Shown: positions 8,748 through 17,665, numbered from the stretch's first letter. The stretch is DNA of 64,000 bases from Myroides sp. JBRI-B21084 (GCF_030545015.1 NZ_CP120653.1:2046001-2110000); one strand, 5' to 3'. The notes: generated by a model from the sequence alone, not told the origin. Program-made: numbers and translations.

Positions 8748-10322
8748 ATGGCAGAAATTAATCCTGCTGAAATTTCAGCAATTTTAAAGAAACAGTTATC
8801 TGGTTTTGGTACAGAAGCATCTGTAGAAGAAGTTGGTACCGTTTTACAAATAGGAGATGGTATTGCACGCGTACACGGATTAGCTAACGCACAATATGGT
8901 GAGTTGGTTCAGTTCGAAAACGGATTAGAAGCAATGGTTCAAAACTTAGAAGAAGATAACGTAGGGGTTGTTTTATTTGGCCCATCTACAGGTGTTAGCG
9001 AAGGATCTATCGTTAAAAGAACAGGTCGTATCGCATCTATCAAAGTAGGTGAAGGTATGTTAGGTCGTGTGGTTGACACATTAGGTAACCCAATTGATGG
9101 TAAAGGACCAATAGCTGGTGATTTATACGAAATGCCTATTGAGCGTAAAGCACCAGGGGTAGTTTTCCGTCAGCCAGTTACCGAGCCAATGCAAACAGGT
9201 ATCAAAGCTATCGATGCAATGATTCCAGTTGGTCGTGGGCAACGTGAGTTGGTTATTGGTGACCGTCAAACTGGTAAAACAACAGTTTGTATCGATACCA
9301 TCTTAAATCAAAAAGAATTTTATGATGCTGGTAAACCAGTATTCTGTATATATGTTGCAGTTGGGCAAAAAGCTTCAACGGTAGCAAATATTGCTAAAAC
9401 GTTAGAAGAAAAAGGTGCAATGGCTTATTCAATCATTGTTGCTGCAAACGCTTCTGACCCTGCACCAATGCAAGTATATGCTCCAATGGCAGGTGCTGCA
9501 ATTGGTGAGTATTTCCGCGATACTGGTCGCCCTGCTTTAATTGTTTATGATGATTTATCTAAACAAGCAGTAGCTTACCGTGAAATGTCGTTAATTTTAC
9601 GTCGTCCACCAGGTCGTGAGGCTTATCCAGGTGACGTTTTCTATCTTCACTCTCGTTTATTAGAGCGTGCGGCAAAAGTAATTTCTGACGATGAAATCGC
9701 TAAAAACATGAACGATTTACCAGAATCATTAAAACCAATCGTTAAAGGTGGTGGTTCATTAACTGCTTTACCAATTATCGAAACACAAGCTGGTGACGTT
9801 TCTGCATATATCCCAACAAACGTAATTTCTATTACAGACGGACAAATTTTCTTAGAGTCTGACTTGTTCAACTCAGGTGTTCGTCCGGCAATTAACGTAG
9901 GTATTTCGGTATCACGTGTTGGTGGTAATGCACAAATTAAATCAATGAAAAAGGTTGCAGGTACATTAAAATTAGACCAAGCACAATTCCGTGAGTTAGA
10001 AGCTTTCGCTAAGTTTGGTTCTGATTTAGATGCAGCTACAATGAACGTTATTGAAAAAGGTAAACGTAACGTTGAAATCTTAAAACAAACAGTTAACGAT
10101 CCGTATACAGTTGAAGACCAAGTTGCTATTATTTATGCAGGTTCTAAAAACTTATTACGTAACGTACCTGTAGAAAAGGTGAAAGAATTTGAAAAAGAAT
10201 TCTTACAAGTTTTAAACTTATCTCACCGTGATACATTAAATGCGTTAAAAGCAGGTAATTTATCAGACGAAGCTACTGCTACTTTAGAGAAAGTTGCAAA
10301 AGAAGTTTCTTCTAAATACTAA
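8748..10322 (+). CDS. atpA: F-type ATP synthase subunit alpha
   Basis: Regulatory nucleotide-binding subunit of F1, 524 aa. The P-loop GDRQTGKT is at residues 171-178. The Walker B region ends in [11 protein letters not shown], and the family signature with the arginine that completes the beta active site is in [14 protein letters not shown]. The N-terminal beta-barrel and C-terminal helical domain are complete. An especially strong 17-bp hairpin separates it from atpG. The catalytic beta subunit gene is not in this window, as is usual when atpDC forms a separate locus in Flavobacteriia. Confidence 0.97.
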   Translation: MAEINPAEISAILKKQLSGFGTEASVEEVGTVLQIGDGIARVHGLANAQYGELVQFENGLEAMVQNLEEDNVGVVLFGPSTGVSEGSIVKRTGRIASIKVGEGMLGRVVDTLGNPIDGKGPIAGDLYEMPIERKAPGVVFRQPVTEPMQTGIKAIDAMIPVGRGQRELVIGDRQTGKTTVCIDTILNQKEFYDAGKPVFCIYVAVGQKASTVANIAKTLEEKGAMAYSIIVAANASDPAPMQVYAPMAGAAIGEYFRDTGRPALIVYDDLSKQAVAYREMSLILRRPPGREAYPGDVFYLHSRLLERAAKVISDDEIAKNMNDLPESLKPIVKGGGSLTALPIIETQAGDVSAYIPTNVISITDGQIFLESDLFNSGVRPAINVGISVSRVGGNAQIKSMKKVAGTLKLDQAQFRELEAFAKFGSDLDAATMNVIEKGKRNVEILKQTVNDPYTVEDQVAIIYAGSKNLLRNVPVEKVKEFEKEFLQVLNLSHRDTLNALKAGNLSDEATATLEKVAKEVSSKY

Positions 10323-10334
10323 TAAAAAGTTTTG

Positions 10335-10377
10335 AGTATTAAGTATTAAGATGATAGATGTCTTGATACTTAATACT
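10335..10377 (+). promoter_or_regulatory. Long intercistronic hairpin between atpA and atpG
   Basis: 17-bp stem (10335-10351 with 10361-10377) containing a single G-U pair and a 9-nt loop. Each arm is built from a repeated AGTATTA unit. It is followed by only a few T residues, so read-through into atpG is expected. It probably tunes transcript levels or protects 3' ends. Confidence 0.6.
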
Positions 10378-10397
10378 TTTGTCTTAATTCAATTAAA

Positions 10398-11258
10398 ATG
10401 GCAAACTTAAAAGAAATACGTAACAGAATCAATTCGGTATCATCAACCATGCAGATTACTTCTGCAATGAAGATGGTTTCTGCTGCAAAATTAAAAAAGG
10501 CGCAAGATGCAATTACAGCTATGCGTCCGTATGCAGAAAAATTAACCGAATTAATTCAAAACATCAGTGCAACACTTGAAGGCGATGCTGCAGGTGTATA
10601 CGCTGAACAACGCGAAGTAAACAAAGTTTTATTAGTTGTAATTACATCAAACCGTGGTTTATGTGGTGCTTTTAATGCAAACGTTATTAAAGCTACACGT
10701 AATTTAATTGATAAAACCTACGCAGGTCAGCAAGTTGATGTTTTAACAATTGGTAAAAAAGGTTTTGATTTAGTAGGAAAAACCGAAACTGTTTTTGCTA
10801 ACCGTAGTGATTTGTTTGATGCTTTAACTTTTGTTAATGTAGAAGCGGTTGCACAACAAATTATGGATGCGTTTATTGATGGTGCTTATGATAGAGTAGA
10901 ATTGGTGTATAACCAATTTAAAAATGCGGCTACACAAATTGTTTTAACTGAACAGTTTTTACCGTTAAAACCTATTGAAACAGAATCAAACGCTACAGTA
11001 GATTATCTTTATGAGCCTTCTAAAGAAGAAATCATTTTAAATTTAATTCCTACATCGTTAAAAACGCAATTGTTTAAAGCAGTTTTAGATTCTAACGCGG
11101 CTGAACACGGTGCACGTATGACGGCTATGCACAAAGCAACCGATAATGCGAAAGATTTACGCGATCAATTAAAATTAACGTATAATAAAGCACGTCAGGC
11201 TGCAATTACTAACGAAATCTTAGAGATTGTTGGTGGTGCCGAAGCTTTGAATAATTAA
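10398..11258 (+). CDS. atpG: F-type ATP synthase subunit gamma
   Basis: Central rotor shaft of F1, 286 aa. The N-terminal coiled-coil strand begins IRNRINSVSSTMQITSAMKM and the C-terminal strand holds ARMTAMHKATDNAKDL, the conserved gamma signature. The Rossmann-like middle domain contains SNRGLCGAFNANV. Last gene of the cluster; a terminator follows. Length matches the family. Confidence 0.96.
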   Translation: MANLKEIRNRINSVSSTMQITSAMKMVSAAKLKKAQDAITAMRPYAEKLTELIQNISATLEGDAAGVYAEQREVNKVLLVVITSNRGLCGAFNANVIKATRNLIDKTYAGQQVDVLTIGKKGFDLVGKTETVFANRSDLFDALTFVNVEAVAQQIMDAFIDGAYDRVELVYNQFKNAATQIVLTEQFLPLKPIETESNATVDYLYEPSKEEIILNLIPTSLKTQLFKAVLDSNAAEHGARMTAMHKATDNAKDLRDQLKLTYNKARQAAITNEILEIVGGAEALNN

Positions 11259-11281
11259 TACGTTTTTTTAAAACATATTCT

Positions 11282-11316
11282 AAAAACCTTTATCTTAGTT
11301 GATAAAGGTTTTTTTT
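11282..11316 (+). terminator. Intrinsic terminator of the ATP synthase cluster
   Basis: Stem AAAACCTTTATC / GATAAAGGTTTT (arms 11283-11294 and 11301-11312) with a 6-nt loop and a run of T to 11316, 24 nt after the atpG stop. Confidence 0.85.
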
Positions 11317-11430
11317 ATGAAATCAATCAAAATAACAGTTCCTAAACCCTGTAAAAAACAAGAATGGAGTTCAGAATTTATTTCTAACAGAGAACAATTG
11401 TGTTTGCTTTGCAGCGAAAAGGTTTACTAA
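11317..11430 (+). pseudogene. 37-aa ORF resembling the N terminus of a Cys-motif flavobacterial protein family (remnant?)
   Basis: An ATG directly after the terminator T-run opens a 37-codon frame. Its product contains ITVPKPCKKQEW near residues 7-17 and QLCLLCSEKVY at the end. This looks like the start of a common flavobacterial family, remembered as 'I.IP.PC.E.W ... FC..C.K.V.DF', in which a Cys/Trp motif precedes a longer regulatory or TonB-linked region. Here the frame stops right after the CxxC, where family members continue. It is most likely a decayed remnant; a genuine small zinc-binding protein is possible. The rest of the 337-nt gap (to 11595) shows no other coding signal I would support. 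Confidence 0.35.
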
Positions 11431-11595
11431 CCGTTACCGAATTACATAAATTGATTAATTTATTTTTGTATGAGTTGTATACTATTCAATTGTTATTTTT
11501 TAATCTTGTATTAAATCTAAAAATTAAGATTTTTGTTTTGATTTATTTTTTAATTTTACAATGGAAAGTTGTTATAATTATTTAGATTTGTATTA

Positions 11596-11979
11596 ATGAA
11601 AAAATGGTTAATAATAGGGGTTACTTTTATACAACTATGTTCTACAACGCAATTTTCGCAGTTGTATAAGTTGCCATTGTTTTTTAGCCATTATTTAGAA
11701 TATAGCCATAATTCAATTAATTTTGAACAATTAAAATCATTTATAGTACATCATTATGGAGGTCATGAAATAGATGATGATTGGCAAACTGATAAGAAAT
11801 TACCATTTATGAGTGCTGACCGTACCCATTTAGATTTTTGCTATATTTCTAATTTTAAATTTTCGGTAAAACAAAATAGTACTCCATTATATACTAGAAT
11901 TTCTGGTATTTTATGCAGAAATCAAATTTTAATATCTTCGTATTTAAACTCAATTTGGCAGCCGCCTAAAATAGCATAA
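11596..11979 (+). CDS. Small secreted protein preceding a heavy-metal efflux operon
   Basis: A 127-aa protein with an N-terminal signal-like segment (MKKWLIIGVTFIQLCSTT) and no further membrane helix. The middle holds HHYGGHEIDDDWQTDKKLPF near residues 52-71, and the protein ends with SIWQPPK. I recall similar short proteins of unknown function placed just ahead of CusA/CzcA-type pumps in other Flavobacteriaceae. The histidines and aspartates could bind metal, so a periplasmic metal-binding or sensing role is a plausible inference. It lies 71 nt before the RND gene, with a palindrome between them. Confidence 0.7.
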   Translation: MKKWLIIGVTFIQLCSTTQFSQLYKLPLFFSHYLEYSHNSINFEQLKSFIVHHYGGHEIDDDWQTDKKLPFMSADRTHLDFCYISNFKFSVKQNSTPLYTRISGILCRNQILISSYLNSIWQPPKIA

Positions 11980-12001
11980 TTTTTTTAATTAAAATATAAG
12001 C

Positions 12002-12024
12002 ACTATATCAAAAGTTGATATAGT
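12002..12024. promoter_or_regulatory. Perfect 10-3-10 inverted repeat upstream of the RND pump gene
   Basis: ACTATATCAA (12002-12011), AAG, TTGATATAGT (12015-12024), ending 26 nt before the pump ATG at 12051. As DNA it could be the operator of a dimeric metal-responsive regulator; as RNA it would form a hairpin ahead of the start codon. No regulator gene lies next to it. Confidence 0.45.
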
Positions 12025-12050
12025 TAATGTTGTATTTAATTTTTATAATT

Positions 12051-15000
12051 ATGTTAAATAAAATTATTGATTTTTCAATCAAGAATAAATTCATCATTGG
12101 CTTATTTACTTTAGCACTTATTATTTTTGGAGTGTTCGAAGTTAAAAAATTGCCAATAGATGCACAGCCTGATATAACTTCAAATCAGGTTCAAGTTATT
12201 ACCGTGGCACCCTCTTTTGGTGCAGAAGATATTGAACGATTAGTTACTTTTCCAATAGAACAAGCAACAGCAAACATTGCTGGTATTAAAGAGTTAAGAA
12301 GTTTTTCTCGTTTTGGATTATCACTAGTCACTATTGTTTTTAACGATGCTACCGATTTGTATTGGGCACGACAACAAGTAAGTGAACGTTTGCTACAAAT
12401 AAGCAATCAAATACCAGAAAATATTGGTAAACCCCAACTAGGACCTATTTCTACCGGATTAGGCGAAATTTATCAATATGTTGTTAAGCCAAAAGAAGGG
12501 TATGAAAAACAGTACGATGTAACAGAATTGCGAACTATTCAAGATTGGATCGTAAGACAACAACTTTTAAGCGTTCCTGGTGTAGCCGATGTAAGTAGTT
12601 TTGGAGGTAAATTAAAACAGTACGAAATTACAATTAACCCACAGCGTTTACAATCTTTTAATTTAACAATTAACGATTTGTTTAATGCTTTGGAACAAAA
12701 TAATCAAAATACAGGTGGTGCATATATTGAAAATGGACCAACATCTATGTTTATCCGCTCAGATGGATTGATTGGTTCTATAGAAGACATTCAAAATATT
12801 GCAGTGAAGCGTTTTAATGGCGGAATATCTTTATTATTAAAAGATGTTGCAGAGGTTCGCATTGGTAATGCTACCCGTTATGGAGCAATGACATATAACG
12901 ATCAAGGGGAAGTATCAGGAGCTGTTGTAATGATGCTTAAAGGTGAAAATAGTAATGAAGTAGTTGTAAGGGTAAAAAATCGCATAGAAGAAATAAAAAA
13001 AATGTTACCTGAAGGGGTTGTTATTGAACCTTTTTTAGACCGAAAAAAAATGGTAGATAACACAATTCACACAGTTGAAGTAAATCTATTAGAAGGGGCT
13101 TTAATTGTTGTTTTTGTGTTAGTATTATTTTTAGGGAATTTCCGTGCGGGTTTAATTGTAGCCTCTGTAATTCCATTATCGCTTTTATTTGCTATAATTA
13201 TGATGAACATATTTGGGATAGGCGGTAATTTAATGAGTTTAGGAGCATTAGATTTTGGCTTAATTGTAGATGGAGCTGTTATTATTGTAGAAGCAGCAAT
13301 GCATCAACTATTGTTTACAAACCGTTTTGGAAATAAACTACGCTTGTCAACCGAAGATATGAACACTACTGTAGGTAATGCAGCAAAAAAAATGGTTAAC
13401 TCTGCAGTGTTTGGACAAATTATTATTTTAATTGTTTATCTACCTATTTTTTCGTTAGAAGGTATTGAAGGTAAAATGTTTAAACCTATGGCGCAAACTG
13501 TAGCTTTTGCTTTAATAGGAGCTTTTATCATGTCTTTAACCTATGTTCCAATGATGACTTCATTGTTCTTAAGTAAAAATAAAAAAACAAAACCAAATCT
13601 ATCTGATAGGGTAATGTTTAAAGTAGAGCAAAAACACCATCAATTATTAATTAAAGCTATCAAAGCACGTAAAATTATTTTAGGAATAGTTTTAGGGTTG
13701 TTTGTATTAGCAATGTTTTTAATGAGCCGTTTAGGCGGTGAGTTCATTCCTTCATTAGAAGAGGGTGATTTTGCTTTAGAAACCAGAGTTTTACCGGGAA
13801 GTAATATTTCAACAACTATTGATTATACTTCTAAAGCTGCAGGCATATTAAAAAAACGCTTTTCAGAAGTTGAAAAAGTGGTAACTAAAATAGGTAGTGG
13901 AGAAATACCTACCGACCCTATGCCAATGGATGCAGGAGACATGATAATTGTATTAAAACCAAAAAGCGAGTGGACATCTGCTAAAACATTTCCTGAATTA
14001 GCAGAAAAAATGAGTGTTGCAATTTCAGAAATTCCAGGATTATCTACTAGTTTTCAATATCCTGTTCAAATGCGTTTTAATGAATTAATGACGGGAGCTA
14101 GACAAGATGTTGTAGTGAAAATATTTGGAGAAAATTTAGATAGTTTAACTTTTTATGCTCAAAAATTAGGAAATGTTATTCAAAAAGTAGAGGGTGTTCA
14201 AGATTTATATATAGAACCTATTAAGGGAATCCCACAAGTGGTTATAACATTCAACAGAGCTATGTTAACGCAATACGGAATGTCTATTGGAGAAGCAAAT
14301 CGTATCATAAACATGTCTTTTGCAGGACAATCAACTGGAAGTGTATTTGAAGGCGAACGGCGTTTTGAATTAACAGTTCGTTTAGATGAAAAAAGCAGGT
14401 CTACAATTGAAGACATTAAAAATTTACTAATACCAACACCAAATGGTGTGCAAATACCGTTACACCAAATTGCCGACGTGTCTTTTAAAAATACCCCAAA
14501 CCAAGTTCAACGCGAAAATGCAAAACGTAGAATTATTGTTGGCTTTAATGTAAAAGATAAAGATGTACAAACCGTAGTAGAAGAGCTGCAAAATAAAGTA
14601 GAAGCAGAAATAAAATTACCTACAGGATATTTTACTACTTATGGAGGTGCTTTTGAAAATTTAAATCAGGCTAAAGAGCGTTTAGGTATTGCAGTACCTA
14701 TTGCATTGGTATTAATATTTTTAATGTTGTATTTTGCGTTTAAATCACTTAAATACAGTTTACTTATTTATACAGCTATTCCACTATCATCAATTGGTGG
14801 AGTATATTTTTTAGTTTTAAGAGATATGCCTTTTAGTATAAGTGCTGGCGTAGGCTTTATTGCATTGTTTGGTGTAGCAGTTTTAAATGGAATTGTATTG
14901 GTTTCTGAATACAACCGATTAAAAGAACAAGGCATTACTAATACTACACGTTTAGTTTTATTAGGAACAAAAACACGCTTACGCCCTGTTTTAATGACGG

Positions 15001-16388
15001 CTTTTGTTGCTTCGTTAGGATTTTTGCCAATGGCGTTAAGTAATGGTTCAGGAGCTGAAGTACAACGACCTTTGGCTACTGTGGTTATTGGTGGTTTAAT
15101 GATTGCAACTTTTTTAACTTTATTTGTATTACCTATTTTATATATTTTATTTGAAAATATTTCAGTTAAATCTATTTTAATGATAAACAAAAAAAGAAAA
15201 TTAAACATAGTAAAAAGTATCTTACTTTTTGTTTTTTTAAGTTTTGCCCCTCAAACTTTTGCTCAAAAATCTTATACATATAACCAATTGTTAGAAATTG
15301 CTTTAAAAAATAATTTAGCGATAAAACAATCTAAATTAGAAACTTTATTTTACCAAAACAATCTTAAATCGCAATTAAGTATTCAGCCTATAAATATTTC
15401 GGCAGAGTTAGGTAATTTAAATACCAATTTGTTTGATGAAAAAATAAGTGTAGAACAACATTTACTTTTTCCAACATTTTATATAAAACAAAAGCAACTT
15501 AATATTCAAATGATTCAATGGGCGCAATCACAAGAAAAAGTTTCGGAAAAAGATTTAGAACAACAATTAGCAATGTTGTATGCAGAATATTTGTACATAC
15601 AACATAAAATAGTTATTAATAAAGAAAATTTAGATGTTTATCACGATTTTCTTACAAAGTCAGAATTGCGTTTTGAAAAAGGGGTAAGTAATCGCAGTGA
15701 GTTATCAACAGCTAACTTGCGATATCATAAAATTTTAAACAACCAAAATGTTTTAGAATCACAGTTGCAACAAATCAAAATTTCGTTACAGAATCTTGCC
15801 CAAATTCCAGAATTATTTGATTTAGAAACCAATGGAATAGGGTATAAAATTCCTTTATTAACACAATCTACTTCGCATGTTTTATTAAAAAGTCAAGAAG
15901 AAGTCATAAAAATTTCAGAGTTACAATTACAAGTTGAAAGAACAAAAAAATTACCCGAATTAACATTTGGTTATTACAATCAAAGTTTTCGTGAAATAAG
16001 TTCCAATCGTTTCCAATCAGTGATGATAGGTTTATCTATTCCAATTTTTCAAAAAAGTTTAAATGCTAGCATTAATGCAGCAAAAATTAAGGTAAAGATG
16101 GAAGAAAATAAATTGCAGTTACAAAAAAACAGTTTAGAGCAACGTACCAAGCAATTACAGACCGAATTAAACGCGTATGAAACTATTTTAATGTCTTATC
16201 AAACCAAGCAAATACCTGAAACTATTGTTTTACGAAAAGTAATTCAAGCACAATTATTATCTGGTGAAATAAATTTTTTAGATTGGGTTTTATTAAACGA
16301 CCAGATTTTTGATTTAAAAAATCAATTTGCTGAACAATTATTTACACGAAATATTAAAGCGGTTTCATTAAACTATTTAGCTAATTAA
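12051..16388 (+). CDS. Heavy-metal efflux RND pump fused to a TolC-like outer-membrane factor (CusA/CzcA-CusC type)
   Basis: A 1445-aa fusion. Residues 1 to about 1040 form a complete HME-RND proton antiporter. The TM4 motif DFGLIVDGAVIIVE has D401, D407 and E414, matching the proton-relay acids D402, D408 and E415 of CzcA. The two large periplasmic loops and twelve helices are present. From M1044 there is a typical signal-peptide sequence ending SFAPQTFAQ, then a 380-residue TolC-like region (QLLEIALKNNLAIKQS, and coiled-coil helices). Start: ATG at 12051 gives the usual MLNKIIDFSIKNKFIIGL; an ATG eight codons upstream is less likely. The metal could be Cu/Ag or Co/Zn/Cd; the sequence alone does not settle it. 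The adaptor gene follows after 2 nt. Confidence 0.92.
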   Translation: MLNKIIDFSIKNKFIIGLFTLALIIFGVFEVKKLPIDAQPDITSNQVQVITVAPSFGAEDIERLVTFPIEQATANIAGIKELRSFSRFGLSLVTIVFNDATDLYWARQQVSERLLQISNQIPENIGKPQLGPISTGLGEIYQYVVKPKEGYEKQYDVTELRTIQDWIVRQQLLSVPGVADVSSFGGKLKQYEITINPQRLQSFNLTINDLFNALEQNNQNTGGAYIENGPTSMFIRSDGLIGSIEDIQNIAVKRFNGGISLLLKDVAEVRIGNATRYGAMTYNDQGEVSGAVVMMLKGENSNEVVVRVKNRIEEIKKMLPEGVVIEPFLDRKKMVDNTIHTVEVNLLEGALIVVFVLVLFLGNFRAGLIVASVIPLSLLFAIIMMNIFGIGGNLMSLGALDFGLIVDGAVIIVEAAMHQLLFTNRFGNKLRLSTEDMNTTVGNAAKKMVNSAVFGQIIILIVYLPIFSLEGIEGKMFKPMAQTVAFALIGAFIMSLTYVPMMTSLFLSKNKKTKPNLSDRVMFKVEQKHHQLLIKAIKARKIILGIVLGLFVLAMFLMSRLGGEFIPSLEEGDFALETRVLPGSNISTTIDYTSKAAGILKKRFSEVEKVVTKIGSGEIPTDPMPMDAGDMIIVLKPKSEWTSAKTFPELAEKMSVAISEIPGLSTSFQYPVQMRFNELMTGARQDVVVKIFGENLDSLTFYAQKLGNVIQKVEGVQDLYIEPIKGIPQVVITFNRAMLTQYGMSIGEANRIINMSFAGQSTGSVFEGERRFELTVRLDEKSRSTIEDIKNLLIPTPNGVQIPLHQIADVSFKNTPNQVQRENAKRRIIVGFNVKDKDVQTVVEELQNKVEAEIKLPTGYFTTYGGAFENLNQAKERLGIAVPIALVLIFLMLYFAFKSLKYSLLIYTAIPLSSIGGVYFLVLRDMPFSISAGVGFIALFGVAVLNGIVLVSEYNRLKEQGITNTTRLVLLGTKTRLRPVLMTAFVASLGFLPMALSNGSGAEVQRPLATVVIGGLMIATFLTLFVLPILYILFENISVKSILMINKKRKLNIVKSILLFVFLSFAPQTFAQKSYTYNQLLEIALKNNLAIKQSKLETLFYQNNLKSQLSIQPINISAELGNLNTNLFDEKISVEQHLLFPTFYIKQKQLNIQMIQWAQSQEKVSEKDLEQQLAMLYAEYLYIQHKIVINKENLDVYHDFLTKSELRFEKGVSNRSELSTANLRYHKILNNQNVLESQLQQIKISLQNLAQIPELFDLETNGIGYKIPLLTQSTSHVLLKSQEEVIKISELQLQVERTKKLPELTFGYYNQSFREISSNRFQSVMIGLSIPIFQKSLNASINAAKIKVKMEENKLQLQKNSLEQRTKQLQTELNAYETILMSYQTKQIPETIVLRKVIQAQLLSGEINFLDWVLLNDQIFDLKNQFAEQLFTRNIKAVSLNYLAN

Positions 16389-16390
16389 TC

Positions 16391-17518
16391 ATGAAAAAAT
16401 ATATCCTAATTGCGTTAAGCTTATTAACATTAGCTGCGTGTAATTCAAAAAAAGAACAGGTTTTAAAAACCGAAAAGGTAAATCCTAATGTAATAACGTT
16501 AACCAACGCACAATTAAATACTATTAATTTAGAATTGGTAAGAGTTTCTAAAGCAAATTTACCCTTAACAATGCAATTAAATGCAAGGACCGAAGTGACT
16601 CCACAAGATAAAGTTTCTGTTTTAAGTATGATGGGTGGTTTTGTAAAATCAATAAACGTATTGCCAGGAACAACTGTAAAAAAAGGACAACTTTTAGCTG
16701 TAATAGAAGATCCATCGTTTGTGCAATTACAAGAAGATTATTTAACAACTAAAGTTTCACTTATTAAAGCAAATGCTAATTATGCGCGCCAAAGGGAACT
16801 CTATGATTCACAGGCGGTAAGTATAAAGGTTTTAGAAGAAGCTAAAGTAGAATTAAATTTATTACAAATAAAAAAACGAGCATTGGAAGAAAAATTAAAA
16901 TTAATAAAAATGTCTCCTTCAAATGTTTCTGTAAACAATATTCATAGTGGCTTATCAATTCTATCTCCCGTTTCAGGTGTTGTAAACGAAGTTTTTGTAA
17001 ATAGGGGACAATATGTTTCTAGCTCACAAACTATTATAGATATCATTCAATCTGGTACTCCTATGTTAAATATTAAAGCATTTGAAAATAATTTGCCCTA
17101 TATTCGTGTTGGTCAAGAAATTGAGGCTTTTACAAACCAAATGCCTAATAAAAAAGTTAAAGCAAAGATTATGGCTATTTCACAACATGTAAACGGAGAT
17201 GGAACGGTTGATATTTTAGCAAAAATTGCTAATACAAATAATTTACATATTGCCACAAATATGTATTTTAACATTAATCTTACATATAATTCAGTTGCAA
17301 GTGTTGTTTTGCCTAAAGAAGCTGTAGTTCAATTTGAAGAGCAAAATTATATATATGAAAACGTTGGTAAAAACACTTTTAAAAAGCAATCAGTTAAAAT
17401 TGGTGTAAGTACAAATAATATAGTAGAGATCGTATCTCCAATTGATACTTCTAAACAATATGTAGGTAAAGGTGCATATGCGTTACTTATGGCAATGAAG
17501 AATAGCGTTGAAGAGTAA
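16391..17518 (+). CDS. Efflux RND periplasmic adaptor (CusB/CzcB-type) lipoprotein
   Basis: Membrane-fusion protein joining the RND pump to the outer-membrane factor, 375 aa. The lipoprotein signal ends LLTLAAC with the lipidated cysteine at residue 17. There follow a split biotinyl-lipoyl domain (VSVLSMMGGFVKSINV near residue 75, LSPVSGVVNEVFVNRGQYV near residue 195), a helical hairpin between them, and beta-barrel and membrane-proximal domains. No N-terminal heavy-metal-binding extension is seen. It starts 2 nt after the pump stop, so the two form one transcription unit ending at the terminator at 17531. Confidence 0.9.
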   Translation: MKKYILIALSLLTLAACNSKKEQVLKTEKVNPNVITLTNAQLNTINLELVRVSKANLPLTMQLNARTEVTPQDKVSVLSMMGGFVKSINVLPGTTVKKGQLLAVIEDPSFVQLQEDYLTTKVSLIKANANYARQRELYDSQAVSIKVLEEAKVELNLLQIKKRALEEKLKLIKMSPSNVSVNNIHSGLSILSPVSGVVNEVFVNRGQYVSSSQTIIDIIQSGTPMLNIKAFENNLPYIRVGQEIEAFTNQMPNKKVKAKIMAISQHVNGDGTVDILAKIANTNNLHIATNMYFNINLTYNSVASVVLPKEAVVQFEEQNYIYENVGKNTFKKQSVKIGVSTNNIVEIVSPIDTSKQYVGKGAYALLMAMKNSVEE

Positions 17519-17530
17519 TAAAAATGTAAT

Positions 17531-17565
17531 AAAAAGAGGCTGACCTTTTCGGACAGCCTCTTTTT
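17531..17565. terminator. Terminator of the metal-efflux operon (bidirectional)
   Basis: 12-bp stem AAAAAGAGGCTG / CAGCCTCTTTTT (17531-17542 with 17554-17565), 11-nt loop. A-run before and T-run after allow use by the convergent minus-strand operon as well. Confidence 0.85.
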
Positions 17566-17590
17566 GCTTTTATCACTTTTACTTGTACCT

Positions 17591-17653
17591 TCGCCAATGA
17601 GAGGTGTTTGAATATTCAATTCTCAGGCGACTCCTTTACCTTTTCGGACAGCC
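17591..17653. other. Structured intergenic segment with a partial copy of the terminator
   Basis: A bulged hairpin (TCGCC-aa-TGAGA with TCTCA-GGCGA, 17591-17602 and 17621-17630) is followed by ACCTTTTCGGACAGCC at 17638-17653. That sequence is identical to the loop and 3' arm of the terminator (17543-17558). It lies between two convergent gene ends and does not code for protein. It may be a duplicated terminator fragment or part of a structured RNA; no known riboswitch class fits on either strand. Confidence 0.4.
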
Positions 17654-17665
17654 ACCTTTTATTAT

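Noticed and set aside
11400..11585. 61-aa frame between the ATP synthase terminator and the metal-efflux locus
   Set aside because: Ile/Leu/Phe-rich AT translation with no start signal or recognisable motif; overlaps the small Cys-motif remnant in another frame.
14768..15208. 146-aa minus-strand frame inside the RND pump gene
   Set aside because: Lies entirely within the pump's last helices; composition (Lys/Thr/Ile/Pro) is that of a reverse shadow.
17591..17653. Riboswitch (glycine- or TPP-like) between the efflux and DUF3570 operons
   Set aside because: Short similarities such as TGAGA and GGCGAAGG occur, but the full core of no known class is present and the element lies at gene ends, not before a start.
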